This document shows, piece by piece, positions 18,302 through 28,287 of a DNA stretch of 64,000 nt. The notes below the pieces were generated by a model that searched no databases, had not been told where the DNA came from, and saw only the letters and a list, made by a program, of their open reading frames with translations. The position numbers and the translations under genes were made by a program. The first letter of the stretch is position 1. Each line of letters opens with the position of its first letter. The stretch is from Burkholderia humptydooensis (lineage in GTDB: Bacteria; Pseudomonadota; Gammaproteobacteria; Burkholderiales; Burkholderiaceae): positions 3,286,001-3,350,000 of the forward strand of contig NZ_CP013380.1 of assembly GCF_001513745.1 (NCBI RefSeq), given 5' to 3'.

Positions 18302-19852
18302 TTACTTGGCGCGCCGTCTGAAGTACGCGTATTTGAAACCCATCAGCCACAACATACCGAAATATAGTGCAGCGAACAGAACGAGGCAGGCGGCCATCAG
18401 CGCGATCCGCTCGAGCGGCGCCGCGCGCATCGCGGTCCAGTCGAAGTTGATCGCGAGCCAGTGCATCACGCCGGCGAGCACGAGCGACGCGCCCGCGAGC
18501 TGCGCGAAAAAACGCAGCCAGCCGGGCGACGGCTGGTAGATGCCGCGGCGGCGCAACCCGATGAAGAGGAGCAGCGAATTCAGGCACGCGCCGACGCCGA
18601 TGCTGAGCGTGAGCCCCGCATGACCGATGATCGGCACGAACACGTAGTTCGATAGCTGCGTGACGACGAGCACGCCGACCGCGATCTTCACGGGCGTCTT
18701 GATGTCCTGCTTCGCATAGAAGCCGGGCGCGAGGATCTTGATGAGGATGATGCCGACGAGGCCGATCCCGTATGTCGCGAGCGCGCGCGCGACCATCGTG
18801 ACCGTGTGCGCGTCGAACTTGCCGTAGTTGAAGAGCGTCGCCGTCAACGGCTTGGCGAAGAAGAAGAGCGCGAGCGCGCTCGGCGCCGCGAGCAAGAACG
18901 TGACCCGCAGTCCCCAGTCGAGGAGCGCCGAATACTCGGTCGAATCGGCGTCGACATGCGCCTTCGACAGGCTCGGCAACAGGATCGTGCCGAGCGCGAC
19001 GCCGAGGAGCGCGGTCGGGAATTCCATCAGCCGGTCGGCGTAATTGATCCACGACACGGCGCCCTGCCCGAGCCGCGACGCAATGTTCGTATTGATGATC
19101 AGCGATAACTGCGCGACCGACACCGCGAACGTCGCGGGCACCATCTTCGCGAGCACGCGCTTCACGCCCGGATGCGCGAGCGCGCGCATCGGATTGACGC
19201 CGATCGCGGGCACCATGTCGATCTTCTTCAGCCCCGGCAACTGCACCGCGAACTGCAGCACGCCGCCCGCGATCACCGCCCACGCGAGCGCGTAGACGGG
19301 CACCTTCAGATGCGGCGCGACGAACACGGCCGCGACGATGAACGCGACGTTCAGCAGCACGGGCGCGAACGCCGGCAGCGAAAAGCTCTTGTATGTGTTG
19401 AGCACGCCCGACGCGAGCGTCGTGAGCGAAATGAACACGATGTACGGGAACATGATCTGCGTCATCGCGACGGCGAGCGGGAACGCCTGCCCGTCCGCGC
19501 GCAGCCCCGACGCGACCGCGAACACGACCCACGACGCGCCGGCGATCCCGGCGAGCGACAGGAATGCGAGCGCCCACGCGAGCACGGTCGACATCGCGTC
19601 GACGAGCGCTTTCGTCACATCATGCCCTTTTTGATTCTTGAACTCGGCGAGAATCGGCACGAACGCCTGCGAGAACGCGCCTTCGGCGGACAGCCGGCGC
19701 AGCAGGTTCGGAATGCGGAAGGCGACGTAGAACGCGTCGGTGAATTGACTGGCGCCGAACGCGCGGGCGATCAGCGTCTCACGGGCCAGTCCGGTCACGC
19801 GCGACAGCAGCGTGAAGCCGCTGACCGTCAGCAGGGCTCGGAATAGATTCAT
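18302..19852 (-). CDS. murJ: Lipid II flippase MurJ
   Basis: 516 residues with about 14 membrane helices. It moves the peptidoglycan precursor lipid II across the inner membrane. The N-terminus has SRVTGLARETLIARAFG and FRIPNLLRRLSAEGAFSQAF, the MATE/MviN pattern including the central arginines. It starts the murJ-sirB1-like unit and diverges from rpsT, the common order in beta- and gamma-proteobacteria. Confidence 0.96.
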   Translation of the reverse strand: MNLFRALLTVSGFTLLSRVTGLARETLIARAFGASQFTDAFYVAFRIPNLLRRLSAEGAFSQAFVPILAEFKNQKGHDVTKALVDAMSTVLAWALAFLSLAGIAGASWVVFAVASGLRADGQAFPLAVAMTQIMFPYIVFISLTTLASGVLNTYKSFSLPAFAPVLLNVAFIVAAVFVAPHLKVPVYALAWAVIAGGVLQFAVQLPGLKKIDMVPAIGVNPMRALAHPGVKRVLAKMVPATFAVSVAQLSLIINTNIASRLGQGAVSWINYADRLMEFPTALLGVALGTILLPSLSKAHVDADSTEYSALLDWGLRVTFLLAAPSALALFFFAKPLTATLFNYGKFDAHTVTMVARALATYGIGLVGIILIKILAPGFYAKQDIKTPVKIAVGVLVVTQLSNYVFVPIIGHAGLTLSIGVGACLNSLLLFIGLRRRGIYQPSPGWLRFFAQLAGASLVLAGVMHWLAINFDWTAMRAAPLERIALMAACLVLFAALYFGMLWLMGFKYAYFRRRAK

Positions 19853-20266
19853 GGGGCGCTTATTATACGGACCTCGGGCGACGGCGACCGATACGTTCGA
19901 GCAAAAGGGGCGTACCGGCGCGGGCGTACCGGCGCGGGCGGACCTGCGAGAGGCATCCGGTCATGGGCGCGCCGCCGTCGACATATCGGCACGGACGCCC
20001 GCGCCGGCGTTTCGGCGAATGCGTCTTGCGCTTGCCACTCGCTTGATTTTGTTGTTATAATTGCCGGTTTCTGAGCCTGTCATACGATACGTGTGCGTTG
20101 CGTGCGTCGCCCAAGCGTCGTTTCGCGGTCAAGCGCGTCGGCCGGCCTCGGTTAAAACCGACGTTTTTTTGCGCTCCCGGGCAATCGCTCCCGGGAGTCG
20201 GATCGAAAAGCAGCGCTTGGCCGTCAGGCTCCAAGCTCTGGAAACAGGACAGGATAAGGAACCGTC
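19853..20266. other. Divergent control region between murJ and rpsT
   Basis: No gene. It holds the rpsT promoter at 20032-20061 and a leader of about 200 bases before rpsT. S20 is known to control its own synthesis in E. coli, and a long leader would suit that, but I see no defined structure. Confidence 0.5.
20032..20061 (+). promoter_or_regulatory. Strong sigma-70 promoter of rpsT
   Basis: TTGCCA (20032-20037), an 18-bp spacer and a perfect TATAAT (20056-20061) in an AT-rich island, upstream of the 30S protein S20 gene. Confidence 0.85.
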
Positions 20267-20545
20267 ATGGCTAACTCCGCACAAGCACGCAAGCGCGCCC
20301 GCCAGGCAGCGAAGGCAAACTCGCACAACTCGGCGCTGCGTTCGAAATTCCGCACCGCGATCAAGGCCGTCCGCAAGGCGATCGACGCCGGCGATCAGGC
20401 AAAGGCCGCCGAACTCTTCAAGGCCGCGACGAAGACGATCGACACGATCGCCGACAAGAAGATCGTTCACAAGAACAAGGCCGCTCGCCACAAGAGCCGC
20501 CTCTCCGCAGCCGTCAAGGGCCTGCAGGCACAAGCCGCGCAGTAA
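20267..20545 (+). CDS. rpsT: 30S ribosomal protein S20
   Basis: 92 residues, Lys/Arg/Ala-rich, starting [13 protein letters not shown]. It is an all-helical protein that binds 16S rRNA early in assembly of the small subunit. Length and sequence are typical. AGGA lies before the ATG. It has its own promoter and terminator. Confidence 0.98.
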   Translation: MANSAQARKRARQAAKANSHNSALRSKFRTAIKAVRKAIDAGDQAKAAELFKAATKTIDTIADKKIVHKNKAARHKSRLSAAVKGLQAQAAQ

Positions 20546-20594
20546 AGATCCGGCGCGCCCGCAAGGCGGGCGCCCTGTTTCCTCTGCGATCGAC

Positions 20595-20623
20595 AAAAAA
20601 GCCCGCTTCACGCGGGCTTTTTT
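20595..20623 (+). terminator. Rho-independent terminator of rpsT (bidirectional)
   Basis: GCCCGC (20601-20606), loop TTCAC, GCGGGC (20612-20617), flanked by six A on the left and six T on the right. It can also stop the DUF3579 gene coming from the other side. Confidence 0.92.
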
Positions 20624-20727
20624 GCTTCGGATTTTCGCCGCTCTCACGACGCTCGGCCGCCGCGGCCCGATCCACGCCCGCCTGCGTCGCCCGCCCTCGC
20701 CTCATTGCCGAAGCGCAGCCGTTTCGC

Positions 20728-21051
20728 CTACTTTTGCGTCTTGCTGTAATCGGGCAGCTCGCACGCCTCGGTGACAACGAGGTTGTTGTCCTTAGCGAAA
20801 TTCATCACGAAATCGAACGCCATCGGCTCGACATCGCGCAGCCGGGCATCGACGATCACGCACTTGAGATCGCCGAGCAGCGTCGGCCGCACGTAGCGCG
20901 AATATTGAAGGCGGGCATTGGGCCCGCTCGCCCCCGGACCGTAGCACGACATCACGCCTGCGAGACGCTCGGACCAGTCGCTCGGCCGAAACTTCTTCCC
21001 ATCTTTCGTGATGCCCTGAATGAAATATTCGGTCGGGAGAGTTTCAGCCAT
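20728..21051 (-). CDS. DUF3579 protein
   Basis: 107 residues starting MAETLPTEYFIQGIT. It is a small soluble protein of a beta-proteobacterial family with no known function (DSWSERLAGVMSCYG-like centre, RPTLLGDLKCVIVDARL, then MNFAKDNNLVV). The frame is open 21 codons further upstream, but that extension is not family-like. It is convergent with rpsT and diverges from argF. Confidence 0.75.
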   Translation of the reverse strand: MAETLPTEYFIQGITKDGKKFRPSDWSERLAGVMSCYGPGASGPNARLQYSRYVRPTLLGDLKCVIVDARLRDVEPMAFDFVMNFAKDNNLVVTEACELPDYSKTQK

Positions 21052-21473
21052 GAGGGTACCCAAGTGACGGCCCAGCAGTGCTCCGGCGCCGTTGCGCCTG
21101 GACACTTCGAACACAATGGAAGCGGCTTCGCGGCGGCTCTCGACGAGCGCACCCGACCGTGCATTCCGGCTTGCGGCGCATCGCGCGCAGGCGAGCCGTC
21201 ACGTCGGCCGATTGTGTCCGGCAGACCAGGCATGAACCTTGCCCGCCGGGCTTGAGAAAACCTTGAAATTATACCGCAGCGCGCCATTGCGCGTCGTGTC
21301 GAGGCATGCCGGAAATCGGCGCGGCGGCGCGGCGGCGCGGCGAGCGCCCGGCGGCCGCGCCGCGCGGCTCGTCAAAGCATAAAAAATCCTTTATGCTGGT
21401 TCGAGTTATCACATCCGACGGCGGCGCCGTCCGGCGCGTTCGCCGCCGGTTTGAGTCCGCCGTATTCCGTTTC
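21052..21473. other. Divergent region between the DUF3579 gene and argF
   Basis: No credible gene; the argF frame stays open through part of it. It contains an 8-bp inverted repeat at 21376-21397 in an AT-rich patch, which probably marks the argF promoter. Confidence 0.5.
21376..21397. promoter_or_regulatory. Perfect inverted repeat upstream of argF (possible operator)
   Basis: AGCATAAA (21376-21383), 6-base spacer, TTTATGCT (21390-21397), about 77 bp before the argF start. The overall size and AT-rich dyad recall an arginine-repressor box but do not match its consensus. ArgR control is a guess. Confidence 0.45.
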
Positions 21474-22403
21474 ATGACCGCCAAGACCATTCGTCACTAC
21501 CTGCAGTTCAAGGATTTCTCGCTGGAAGACTACGAGTACGTGCTCGAACGCACGGGTATCCTGAAGCGCAAATTCAAGAACTACGAGACCTATCACCCGC
21601 TGCACGACCGCACGCTCGCGATGATCTTCGAGAAGAGCTCGACGCGCACGCGCCTGTCGTTCGAGGCCGGGATCTTCCAGCTAGGCGGCCACGCCGTGTT
21701 CATGAGCACGCGCGACACGCAGCTCGGCCGCGGCGAGCCCGTCGAGGATTCGGCGCAGGTGATCTCGCGAATGGTCGACATCATCATGATCCGCACGTTC
21801 GAGCAGGACATCATCCAGCGCTTCGCCGAGAATTCGCGCGTGCCCGTGATCAATGGTCTGACGAACGAGTACCACCCGTGCCAGGTGCTCGCCGACATCT
21901 TCACGTATTACGAGCATCGCGGCCCGATTCGCGGCAAGACGGTCGCATGGGTCGGCGACGCGAACAACATGCTGTACACGTGGATACAGGCCGCGCGCAT
22001 CCTCGACTTCAAGCTGCGGCTGTCGACGCCGCCCGGCTACGCGCTCGACGCGAAGCTCGTCGACGCGGAAAGCGCGCTGTTCTATCAGGTGTTCGACGAT
22101 CCGAACGAAGCGTGCAAGGGCGCGGACCTCGTCACGACCGACGTGTGGACGAGCATGGGCTTCGAAGCGGAAAACGAGGCGCGCAAGCAGGCGTTCGCCG
22201 ACTGGTGCGTCGACGGGGAGATGATGTCGCACGCGAATCCCGACGCGCTCTTCATGCACTGCCTGCCCGCGCACCGCGGCGAGGAAGTGGCGGCGAGCGT
22301 GATCGACGGCCCGCAAAGCGTCGTGTGGGACGAGGCGGAAAACCGCCTGCACGTGCAAAAGGCGCTGATGGAGTTCCTGCTGCTCGGGCGCCTGAACCAC
22401 TGA
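21474..22403 (+). CDS. argF: Ornithine carbamoyltransferase
   Basis: 309 residues. It joins carbamoyl phosphate and ornithine to give citrulline in arginine synthesis. The carbamoyl-phosphate motif SSTRTR is at 55-60. TNEYHPCQVLADI and the ornithine-site HCLPAHRGEE with its Cys are present. The start MTAKTIRHYLQF is the family N-terminus; longer in-frame starts (21306, 21390) would add a non-conserved Arg-rich leader. A terminator follows directly. Confidence 0.96.
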   Translation: MTAKTIRHYLQFKDFSLEDYEYVLERTGILKRKFKNYETYHPLHDRTLAMIFEKSSTRTRLSFEAGIFQLGGHAVFMSTRDTQLGRGEPVEDSAQVISRMVDIIMIRTFEQDIIQRFAENSRVPVINGLTNEYHPCQVLADIFTYYEHRGPIRGKTVAWVGDANNMLYTWIQAARILDFKLRLSTPPGYALDAKLVDAESALFYQVFDDPNEACKGADLVTTDVWTSMGFEAENEARKQAFADWCVDGEMMSHANPDALFMHCLPAHRGEEVAASVIDGPQSVVWDEAENRLHVQKALMEFLLLGRLNH

Positions 22404-22417
22404 TGCACGGGCGCGAC

Positions 22418-22451
22418 AAAAAACCTCGCTGATCGACAGCGAGGTTTTTTT
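22418..22451 (+). terminator. Rho-independent terminator of argF (bidirectional)
   Basis: AACCTCGCT (22422-22430) pairs with AGCGAGGTT (22438-22446). Seven T follow on the right and an A-run precedes on the left, so it can serve both argF and the convergent murB. Confidence 0.93.
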
Positions 22452-22496
22452 ATCGGTCTACCGCCGATGCGGCCGATGCGCGCGGCCGCGCCCCGC

Positions 22497-23546
22497 CTAC
22501 AGGCATACCGGCTCCAGCTCCAGCTCGACGCCGAAGCGCTCGCGCACGTCGCGCTGAATCGCACGCGCGAGCGCGAGGACGTCAGCGCCCGACGCGCCGC
22601 CGCGATTGACGAGCACGAGCGCCTGCCGCTCGTGGACGGCCGCCGCGCCGAGCGCGCGCCCTTTCCATCCGCAGCGGTCGATCAGCCAGCCGGCCGCGAG
22701 CTTCACGCGCCCGTCCGGCTGCGGATACGACACGACGTCGGGCTCGCGCGCGCGCAGCGCGGCGAACGCCTGCGCGTCGATCACCGGATTCTTGAAGAAG
22801 CTGCCCGCGTTGCCGAGCTCGAGCGGATCGGGCAGCTTCGCGCGCCGGATCGCGACGACTGCGTCGAACACGTCGCGCGCGCGCGCGACGTTTGCGTCGA
22901 TGCCGCGCGCGGCGAGTTCGCGCGCGACGTCCGCATAGCCGATGCGCGGCGTCCATGCCTTCGGCAGCCGGAACGTCACCGACACAATCGCGAAACGGCC
23001 GCGCCCTTCCCGCTTGAAGAAACTGTCTCGATAACCGAACGCGCAGCGCGTGGCGTCGAATTCGGCGATCTCGCCCGTCGCGAGCTCGACCGCGCGCAAC
23101 GACGCGAAACGCTCCCTCATCTCGACCCCGTACGCACCGATGTTCTGGATCGGCGCCGCGCCGACCGTGCCCGGAATCAGCGCGAGATTCTCGAGCCCCG
23201 GCATGCCTTCGGCAAGCGTCCATTCGACGAACGCGTGCCAGTTCTCGCCGCCGCCCGCCTCGACGTACCACGCGTCGTCGTCCTCGCGCGCGAGCGCGCG
23301 GCCGCGGATCTCGTCGAGCAGCACGAGGCCGTCGAAGTCGCCCGTCAACACCACGTTGCTGCCGCCGCCGAGCACGAGCGTGTCGAGCCCCGCGACGCGC
23401 GGGTCGCGCGCGAGCGACGCGAACTGCCCGGGCGAGCCGATCCGCGCCGCAACGCGCGCGCGCACATCGAAGCCGAACGTGTTGTGCGCGCGCAGCGGAT
23501 AGTCGGGAAGCAACTGGACGGAGGAATCGGGATGGAACATCGGCAT
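22497..23546 (-). CDS. murB: UDP-N-acetylenolpyruvoylglucosamine reductase
   Basis: 349 residues. It is the FAD- and NADPH-dependent reduction that yields UDP-N-acetylmuramate. The FAD domain has VLGGGSNVV and [17 protein letters not shown]. The catalytic Ser sits in GSFFKNPV, the Tyr in FGYRDSFFK (type I enzyme), and the final Glu in ELELEPVCL. Two ATGs two codons apart (23546, 23540) are possible starts. Convergent with argF, divergent from yajQ. Confidence 0.95.
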   Translation of the reverse strand: MPMFHPDSSVQLLPDYPLRAHNTFGFDVRARVAARIGSPGQFASLARDPRVAGLDTLVLGGGSNVVLTGDFDGLVLLDEIRGRALAREDDDAWYVEAGGGENWHAFVEWTLAEGMPGLENLALIPGTVGAAPIQNIGAYGVEMRERFASLRAVELATGEIAEFDATRCAFGYRDSFFKREGRGRFAIVSVTFRLPKAWTPRIGYADVARELAARGIDANVARARDVFDAVVAIRRAKLPDPLELGNAGSFFKNPVIDAQAFAALRAREPDVVSYPQPDGRVKLAAGWLIDRCGWKGRALGAAAVHERQALVLVNRGGASGADVLALARAIQRDVRERFGVELELEPVCL

Positions 23547-23681
23547 TCGCGGTTGCGCCGGCGCGCGGTCAAGTCCGCGGCCTTGGGCAAATGTAGGGGC
23601 GCCGGTAAAATGGCGGTCGTCCGCAATTATAGCGAGTGCCCGTGCGCTGGCCGCGTGCGGCACGCTCTACAGGAGAATGCC

Positions 23682-24167
23682 ATGCCATCGTTCGACGTCG
23701 TTTCCGAAGCGAACATGATTGAAGTGAAAAACGCAGTCGAGCAATCGAACAAGGAAATTTCGACCCGCTTCGACTTCAAGGGCTCCGACGCGCGCGTCGA
23801 GCAGAAGGAGCGCGAGCTCACCCTCTACGCCGACGACGACTTCAAGCTCGGCCAGGTCAAGGACGTGCTGATCGGCAAGATGGCGAAGCGCAACGTCGAC
23901 GTGCGCTTCCTCGACTACGGCAAGATCGAGAAGATCGGCGGCGACAAGGTCAAGCAGATCGTGACGATCAAGAAAGGCGTGTCGGGCGACCTCGCGAAGA
24001 AGGTCGTGCGCATCGTGAAGGACAGCAAGATCAAGGTGCAGGCGAGCATCCAGGGCGACGCGGTGCGCGTGTCCGGCGCGAAGCGCGACGATCTGCAAAG
24101 CGTGATCGCGCTGCTGCGCAAGGAAGTGACCGATACGCCGCTCGACTTCAACAACTTCCGCGACTGA
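23682..24167 (+). CDS. yajQ: YajQ-family nucleotide-binding protein
   Basis: 161 residues, standard length, start MPSFDVVSE with AGGAG upstream. Two ferredoxin-like repeats. Homologues bind c-di-GMP and, in Xanthomonas, work with a LysR regulator in virulence. Whether this one does is inferred from the family only. Divergent from murB. Confidence 0.92.
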   Translation: MPSFDVVSEANMIEVKNAVEQSNKEISTRFDFKGSDARVEQKERELTLYADDDFKLGQVKDVLIGKMAKRNVDVRFLDYGKIEKIGGDKVKQIVTIKKGVSGDLAKKVVRIVKDSKIKVQASIQGDAVRVSGAKRDDLQSVIALLRKEVTDTPLDFNNFRD

Positions 24168-24224
24168 CGCCCGGACGGGCGGCGCGTGGGCGGCTCATCC
24201 GCGCGCCGCGGGCGAGCGCGCGAA

Positions 24225-24833
24225 TCACGCGCCCGTTTTCTTTCGCCCGATCCGGCTTTCCTCGCCGGCGAGCAGCTTCGAGATGTTCGACCGATGCCGC
24301 CAGATCAGCAGCACGCTCATCGCGAGCACGGCCCACGCGACCGGATTGTTGCGCGTGCCGAACAGGAACACGTCGAAAACCGGCGCGAACACGGCCGCGA
24401 CCAGTGCCGCAAGCGACGAATAGCGGAAGAAGAACGCGATGATGAGCCACGTGAGCGCGGTCGCGAGGCCGAGCGCCGGATGCACGGCTAGCAGCACGCC
24501 CGCCGCGGTCGCGACGCCCTTGCCGCCCTGGAAGCGGAAGAACACCGGATACAGGTGGCCGAGGAATACGGCGATCGCCGCGAGCGCGACGCCGATCTCG
24601 CCGCCGATGCCGAAGCGCCTGACGAGCCAGACCGCGAGCCAGCCCTTGAATGCATCGCCGACGAGCGTGAGGATCGCCGCCTTCTTGTTGCCGCTGCGCA
24701 GCACGTTGGTCGCGCCGGGATTCCTCGAGCCGTACGAGCGGGGGTCGTCGAGCCCCATCGCGGCGCTGACGACGACGGCAAACGACACCGATCCGATCAG
24801 ATAGGCGGCGACGGTAGCGAGCAGGATCTGCAT
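24225..24833 (-). CDS. plsY: Acyl-phosphate:glycerol-3-phosphate acyltransferase
   Basis: 202 residues with about five membrane helices. It makes lysophosphatidate from acyl phosphate, the first step of phospholipid synthesis, and works with PlsX. The three cytoplasmic motifs are visible: [30 protein letters not shown] and, less conserved, the C-terminal [14 protein letters not shown]. Convergent with yajQ. Confidence 0.95.
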   Translation of the reverse strand: MQILLATVAAYLIGSVSFAVVVSAAMGLDDPRSYGSRNPGATNVLRSGNKKAAILTLVGDAFKGWLAVWLVRRFGIGGEIGVALAAIAVFLGHLYPVFFRFQGGKGVATAAGVLLAVHPALGLATALTWLIIAFFFRYSSLAALVAAVFAPVFDVFLFGTRNNPVAWAVLAMSVLLIWRHRSNISKLLAGEESRIGRKKTGA

Positions 24834-24942
24834 GCGAAGGACTCTTGTTTCAACGTATGGGTTGGATGGGCGGCCTCGATCGCGAAGCCGCGGCGGCGCT
24901 CATTCTACCGAAGCGGCGCGGCGCGCCATGCGGGTGAAACCC

Positions 24943-25434
24943 TCAGTCGACGCTCGCGCACTGCACCGGCCGCGCGTTCAGCAGCGCCGTCAGCACCGCC
25001 GGCGCGAGGCTCACCAGATAGCCGCGCCGGCCGCCGTTCAGGTAGATCGACGGCAGATCGAGGATCGTCGATTCGACATAGACGGGCATCGCCTTCTTCG
25101 TGCCGAACGGCGACGTGCCGCCGACGAGGTAGCCCGAATGCCGGTTCGCAACCTCCGGCTTGCACGGCTCGACGCGCTTCGCGCCGATCTGCCGCGCAAG
25201 GTTCTTCGTCGACACCGTGCGGTCGCCGTGCATCAGGATGATGAGCGGCTTCGCGTGCTCGTCTTCCATCACGAGCGTCTTCACGACCGCGTGCTCGTCG
25301 GCGCCCAGTTGCCGCGCCGATTCGGACGTGCCGCCGTGGTCGACGTATTCGTAGACGTGCTCGCCGAATGCAACGCCGTGGCGGCGCAGGAACTGCGTCG
25401 CGGGCGTTTCGGAAACGTGTTTGGATTTGCTCAT
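24943..25434 (-). CDS. ybaK: Cys-tRNA(Pro) deacylase YbaK
   Basis: 163 residues of the YbaK/ProX editing-domain family. It hydrolyses cysteine wrongly attached to tRNA-Pro. The conserved Lys is in VVKTLV (about 49), with GYLVGGTSPFGTKKAMPVY and LPSIYLNGGRRGYL further on. 108 bp upstream of plsY on the same strand and possibly co-transcribed. No clear ribosome site. Confidence 0.92.
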   Translation of the reverse strand: MSKSKHVSETPATQFLRRHGVAFGEHVYEYVDHGGTSESARQLGADEHAVVKTLVMEDEHAKPLIILMHGDRTVSTKNLARQIGAKRVEPCKPEVANRHSGYLVGGTSPFGTKKAMPVYVESTILDLPSIYLNGGRRGYLVSLAPAVLTALLNARPVQCASVD

Positions 25435-25575
25435 GCGCGCATTTTAATTGCTCGCGGCGCGCGGGACCATTGTCCGAATGGCAGATTGTCCGCGCGGCGG
25501 CTGCGTGGCACGATCGTCGCCACACGATCGGCGACGCGCGCGACACCGCGCTCGCGCCGATTCATCGGAGAAACC

Positions 25576-27138
25576 ATGACCATCGAGTTTTCCACCGGCG
25601 CGGCGATCGACGTCGATGCGCTGATCGGCGCATTGCCGTCGCGAATCGCGGCGCTGCCCGCGCGCGTCGCCGAGCGCACGCCCGATCACGTCGCACTGAT
25701 CGAGGACGCCCGTCGGCTCACGTATGCGCAGCTCGCGCGCGCAATCGACGCGGCGGCGGACCGGCTGCGCGGCCTCGGCGTGCAAGGCGGCGACCGCGTG
25801 ATGATCGTCGCGGAGAACAGCATCGCGCAGATCGTGCTGCTGTTCGCGGCGACACGACTCGACGCGTGGGCGATCGTGTCGAACGCGCGCCTCTCGGCGG
25901 CCGAGCTCGACGCGATCGCCGCGCATGCGCAGCCGCGCCTGATCGCGTTCGTCACCGGCACGTCGCCCGATGCGCACGCCCACGCCGAGCGACGCGGCGC
26001 GCAGCCGGCCGCGCCGTTCGAGCTCGACATCGGCGCGTGGTCGTACACGATCGATGCACGCCCGCGCGCGGAGCCGGTCGAGGCGGACGGCGCACGCCAG
26101 TGCGCGGCGCTCGTCTATACGACGGGCACGACCGGCACGCCGAAGGGGGTGATGCTGTCGCACCGCAATCTGCTGTTCGTCGCCGCGGTGTCGAGCGCAC
26201 TGCGGCGCGTCGCGCCCGCCGACATCGTCTACGCGGTGCTGCCCGTGTCGCACGTGTACGGGCTCGCGTCGGTCTGCCTCGGCAGCCTCTACGCGGGTGC
26301 GACGCTCAGGCTCGCGCCCCGCTTCTCGCCGCAGGCGCTGCGCCGCGCGCTCGTCGACGAGCGCGTGACGATCTTCCAGGGCGTGCCCGCCATGCACGCG
26401 AAACTGCTCGAGCATCTGCGCACGCACGGGCATGCGTGGCACGCACCGCACCTGCGCTTCGCGTACTCGGGCGGCTCGCCGCTCGACGCCGATCTGAAGG
26501 CGCGCATCGAACGCGTCTACGGCCTGCCACTGCACAACGGCTACGGAATGACCGAGAGCAGCCCGACGATCGCACAAACGCCGATCGACGCGCCGCGCGC
26601 CGATTGCTCGGTCGGCGTGCCGATCCCGGGCGTCGCCGTGCGCTTCTGCGCGGCGAACGGAGCCGATGTCGCGCCGGGCGAAGTCGGCGAGCTGTGGGTG
26701 CGCGGGCCGAACGTGATGCTCGGCTACTACCGCAATCCGGAGGGCACGCGCGCGGCGGTCACGGCGGACGGCTGGCTGAAGACGGGCGACCTCGCACGCG
26801 CCGGCGCCGACGGCGCGGTGACGATTGTCGGCCGCAGCAAGGAACTCATCATCCGTTCGGGCTTCAACGTCTATCCGTCCGAAGTCGAGCAGGCGCTGAA
26901 CGCACATCCGGACGTCGTGCAGTCCGCGGTGATCGGACGCGCGGTCGAAGGCGACGAGGAAGTGATCGCGTTCGTCGAGCTCGCGCCGAACGCGGCCGCA
27001 ACCGAAGGCGATCTGAAGGAATGGTGCGCGGACAGGCTCGCGCCGTACAAGCGCCCCGCGCAAATCCGCGCGCTCGACGCGCTGCCTGCCGCGTCGACGG
27101 GCAAGGTGCTCAAGCACCGGTTGCGCGAGATGCGATGA
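25576..27138 (+). CDS. AMP-forming acyl-CoA ligase of the ANL superfamily
   Basis: 520 residues. Adenylation motifs appear in order: TTGTTGTPKGVMLSH (A3, about 190-205), NGYGMTES (A5), TGD (A7), GRSKELIIRSGFNVYPSEVE (A8) and the final STGKVLKHRLRE with the catalytic Lys (A10). Family members activate a carboxylic acid as acyl-AMP, then acyl-CoA. The chain length or aromatic nature of the substrate is not evident. CGGAG lies 5 bases before the ATG. Single gene. Confidence 0.88.
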   Translation: MTIEFSTGAAIDVDALIGALPSRIAALPARVAERTPDHVALIEDARRLTYAQLARAIDAAADRLRGLGVQGGDRVMIVAENSIAQIVLLFAATRLDAWAIVSNARLSAAELDAIAAHAQPRLIAFVTGTSPDAHAHAERRGAQPAAPFELDIGAWSYTIDARPRAEPVEADGARQCAALVYTTGTTGTPKGVMLSHRNLLFVAAVSSALRRVAPADIVYAVLPVSHVYGLASVCLGSLYAGATLRLAPRFSPQALRRALVDERVTIFQGVPAMHAKLLEHLRTHGHAWHAPHLRFAYSGGSPLDADLKARIERVYGLPLHNGYGMTESSPTIAQTPIDAPRADCSVGVPIPGVAVRFCAANGADVAPGEVGELWVRGPNVMLGYYRNPEGTRAAVTADGWLKTGDLARAGADGAVTIVGRSKELIIRSGFNVYPSEVEQALNAHPDVVQSAVIGRAVEGDEEVIAFVELAPNAAATEGDLKEWCADRLAPYKRPAQIRALDALPAASTGKVLKHRLREMR

Positions 27139-27285
27139 TTCGGCGCGGCCCGCGATCACGCCGCTCGTCGGCGAGCTCGCAGCCGCGCGAACGAGACGAG
27201 GATGCCGGCGCACGCCGAGATCCGCGCGCATCGACTCCGACGATCACGCGCGCGCGACGGCGCTCCCGATCGCAACGCGCGAGCG

Positions 27286-28287
27286 TCACCCGCGCGGATG
27301 ATTCGCCGCATGCAGCATCTTCAACCGCTCGCGGGCAACGTGCGTGTAGATCTGCGTCGTCGAGATATCGCTATGGCCGAGCAGCAGTTGCACGACCCGC
27401 AAATCCGCGCCGTGATTCAGCAGGTGCGTCGCGAACGCGTGCCGCAGCGTGTGCGGGGACAGATGCACGCGAACGTCCGCCTGCTGCGCATGGCGCTTGA
27501 TGATGTTCCAGAACTGTTGGCGCGTCATGCCGTCGCCGCGCGCTGTGACGAACAGCGCGTCCGCCGCGCGTGCACCGAGGAGCGCAGGCCGCGCGCCGCG
27601 CAGATAGCGCTCGATCCAGCCGTGCGCGACTTCTCCGAACGGCACGAGCCGCTCTTTCGAGCCCTTGCCCGTCACGCGCACCACGCCTTCGTTCAATCCG
27701 ACCTCGACCGTCTTCAGCGTGACGAGCTCGCTCACGCGCAGCCCGCTCGCATACATCAGTTCGAGCATCGTGCGGTCGCGCAGGCCGAGCGGCGTGTCGA
27801 CGTCGGGTGCGGCGAGGAGCGCCTCGACCTGCGCCTCGGACAGCGTCGACGGAAACCGCGGCGCCTGTTTCGCCGATGCGATCCTGAGCGTCGGATCGAC
27901 GGCCGTGCGGTGCTCGCGCACCGCCCAGCCGTAGTAGCGGCGAAACACCGACAGCCGGCGATTCGACGACGTCGCCTTGCCGTCGCTGCGTGCGGCGATG
28001 TAGCCCTCGAGCATCGGCCTTTCGGCACGATCGAGACTCGCCGCGTGCCGCGCGGCGAGCCACTGCGCGAACAATTGCAGGTCGCGCCGATACGCGTCCA
28101 GCGTGTTGCGCGACAGCCCGTGCTCGAGCCACATCGCATCGCAGAACAGATCGATCGACGTGCGGCTGTCGAGCCACGCGGGCGACGCGGCCGACTCGTC
28201 GGCCGGACGGTCGGCCGACGGCGCGAGCGCGCGGCCGGCGTCGCCGCCCGCCGGGTCGGTTGCGGGAATGCGTACTGCGCGCGCCAT
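27286..28287 (-). CDS. xerD: Tyrosine recombinase XerD
   Basis: 333 residues, about 35 longer than E. coli XerD through an N-terminal Ala/Pro-rich extension. With XerC it resolves chromosome dimers at dif. The catalytic set is present: Arg in SGLRVSEL, Lys in GKGSKER, HTLRHAFATHLL, and GHSDISTTQIYTH with the nucleophilic Tyr. The C-terminal ERLKMLHAANHPRG is typical. The ATG shares one base with the stop of ogt, so the two are translationally coupled. Confidence 0.93.
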   Translation of the reverse strand: MARAVRIPATDPAGGDAGRALAPSADRPADESAASPAWLDSRTSIDLFCDAMWLEHGLSRNTLDAYRRDLQLFAQWLAARHAASLDRAERPMLEGYIAARSDGKATSSNRRLSVFRRYYGWAVREHRTAVDPTLRIASAKQAPRFPSTLSEAQVEALLAAPDVDTPLGLRDRTMLELMYASGLRVSELVTLKTVEVGLNEGVVRVTGKGSKERLVPFGEVAHGWIERYLRGARPALLGARAADALFVTARGDGMTRQQFWNIIKRHAQQADVRVHLSPHTLRHAFATHLLNHGADLRVVQLLLGHSDISTTQIYTHVARERLKMLHAANHPRG

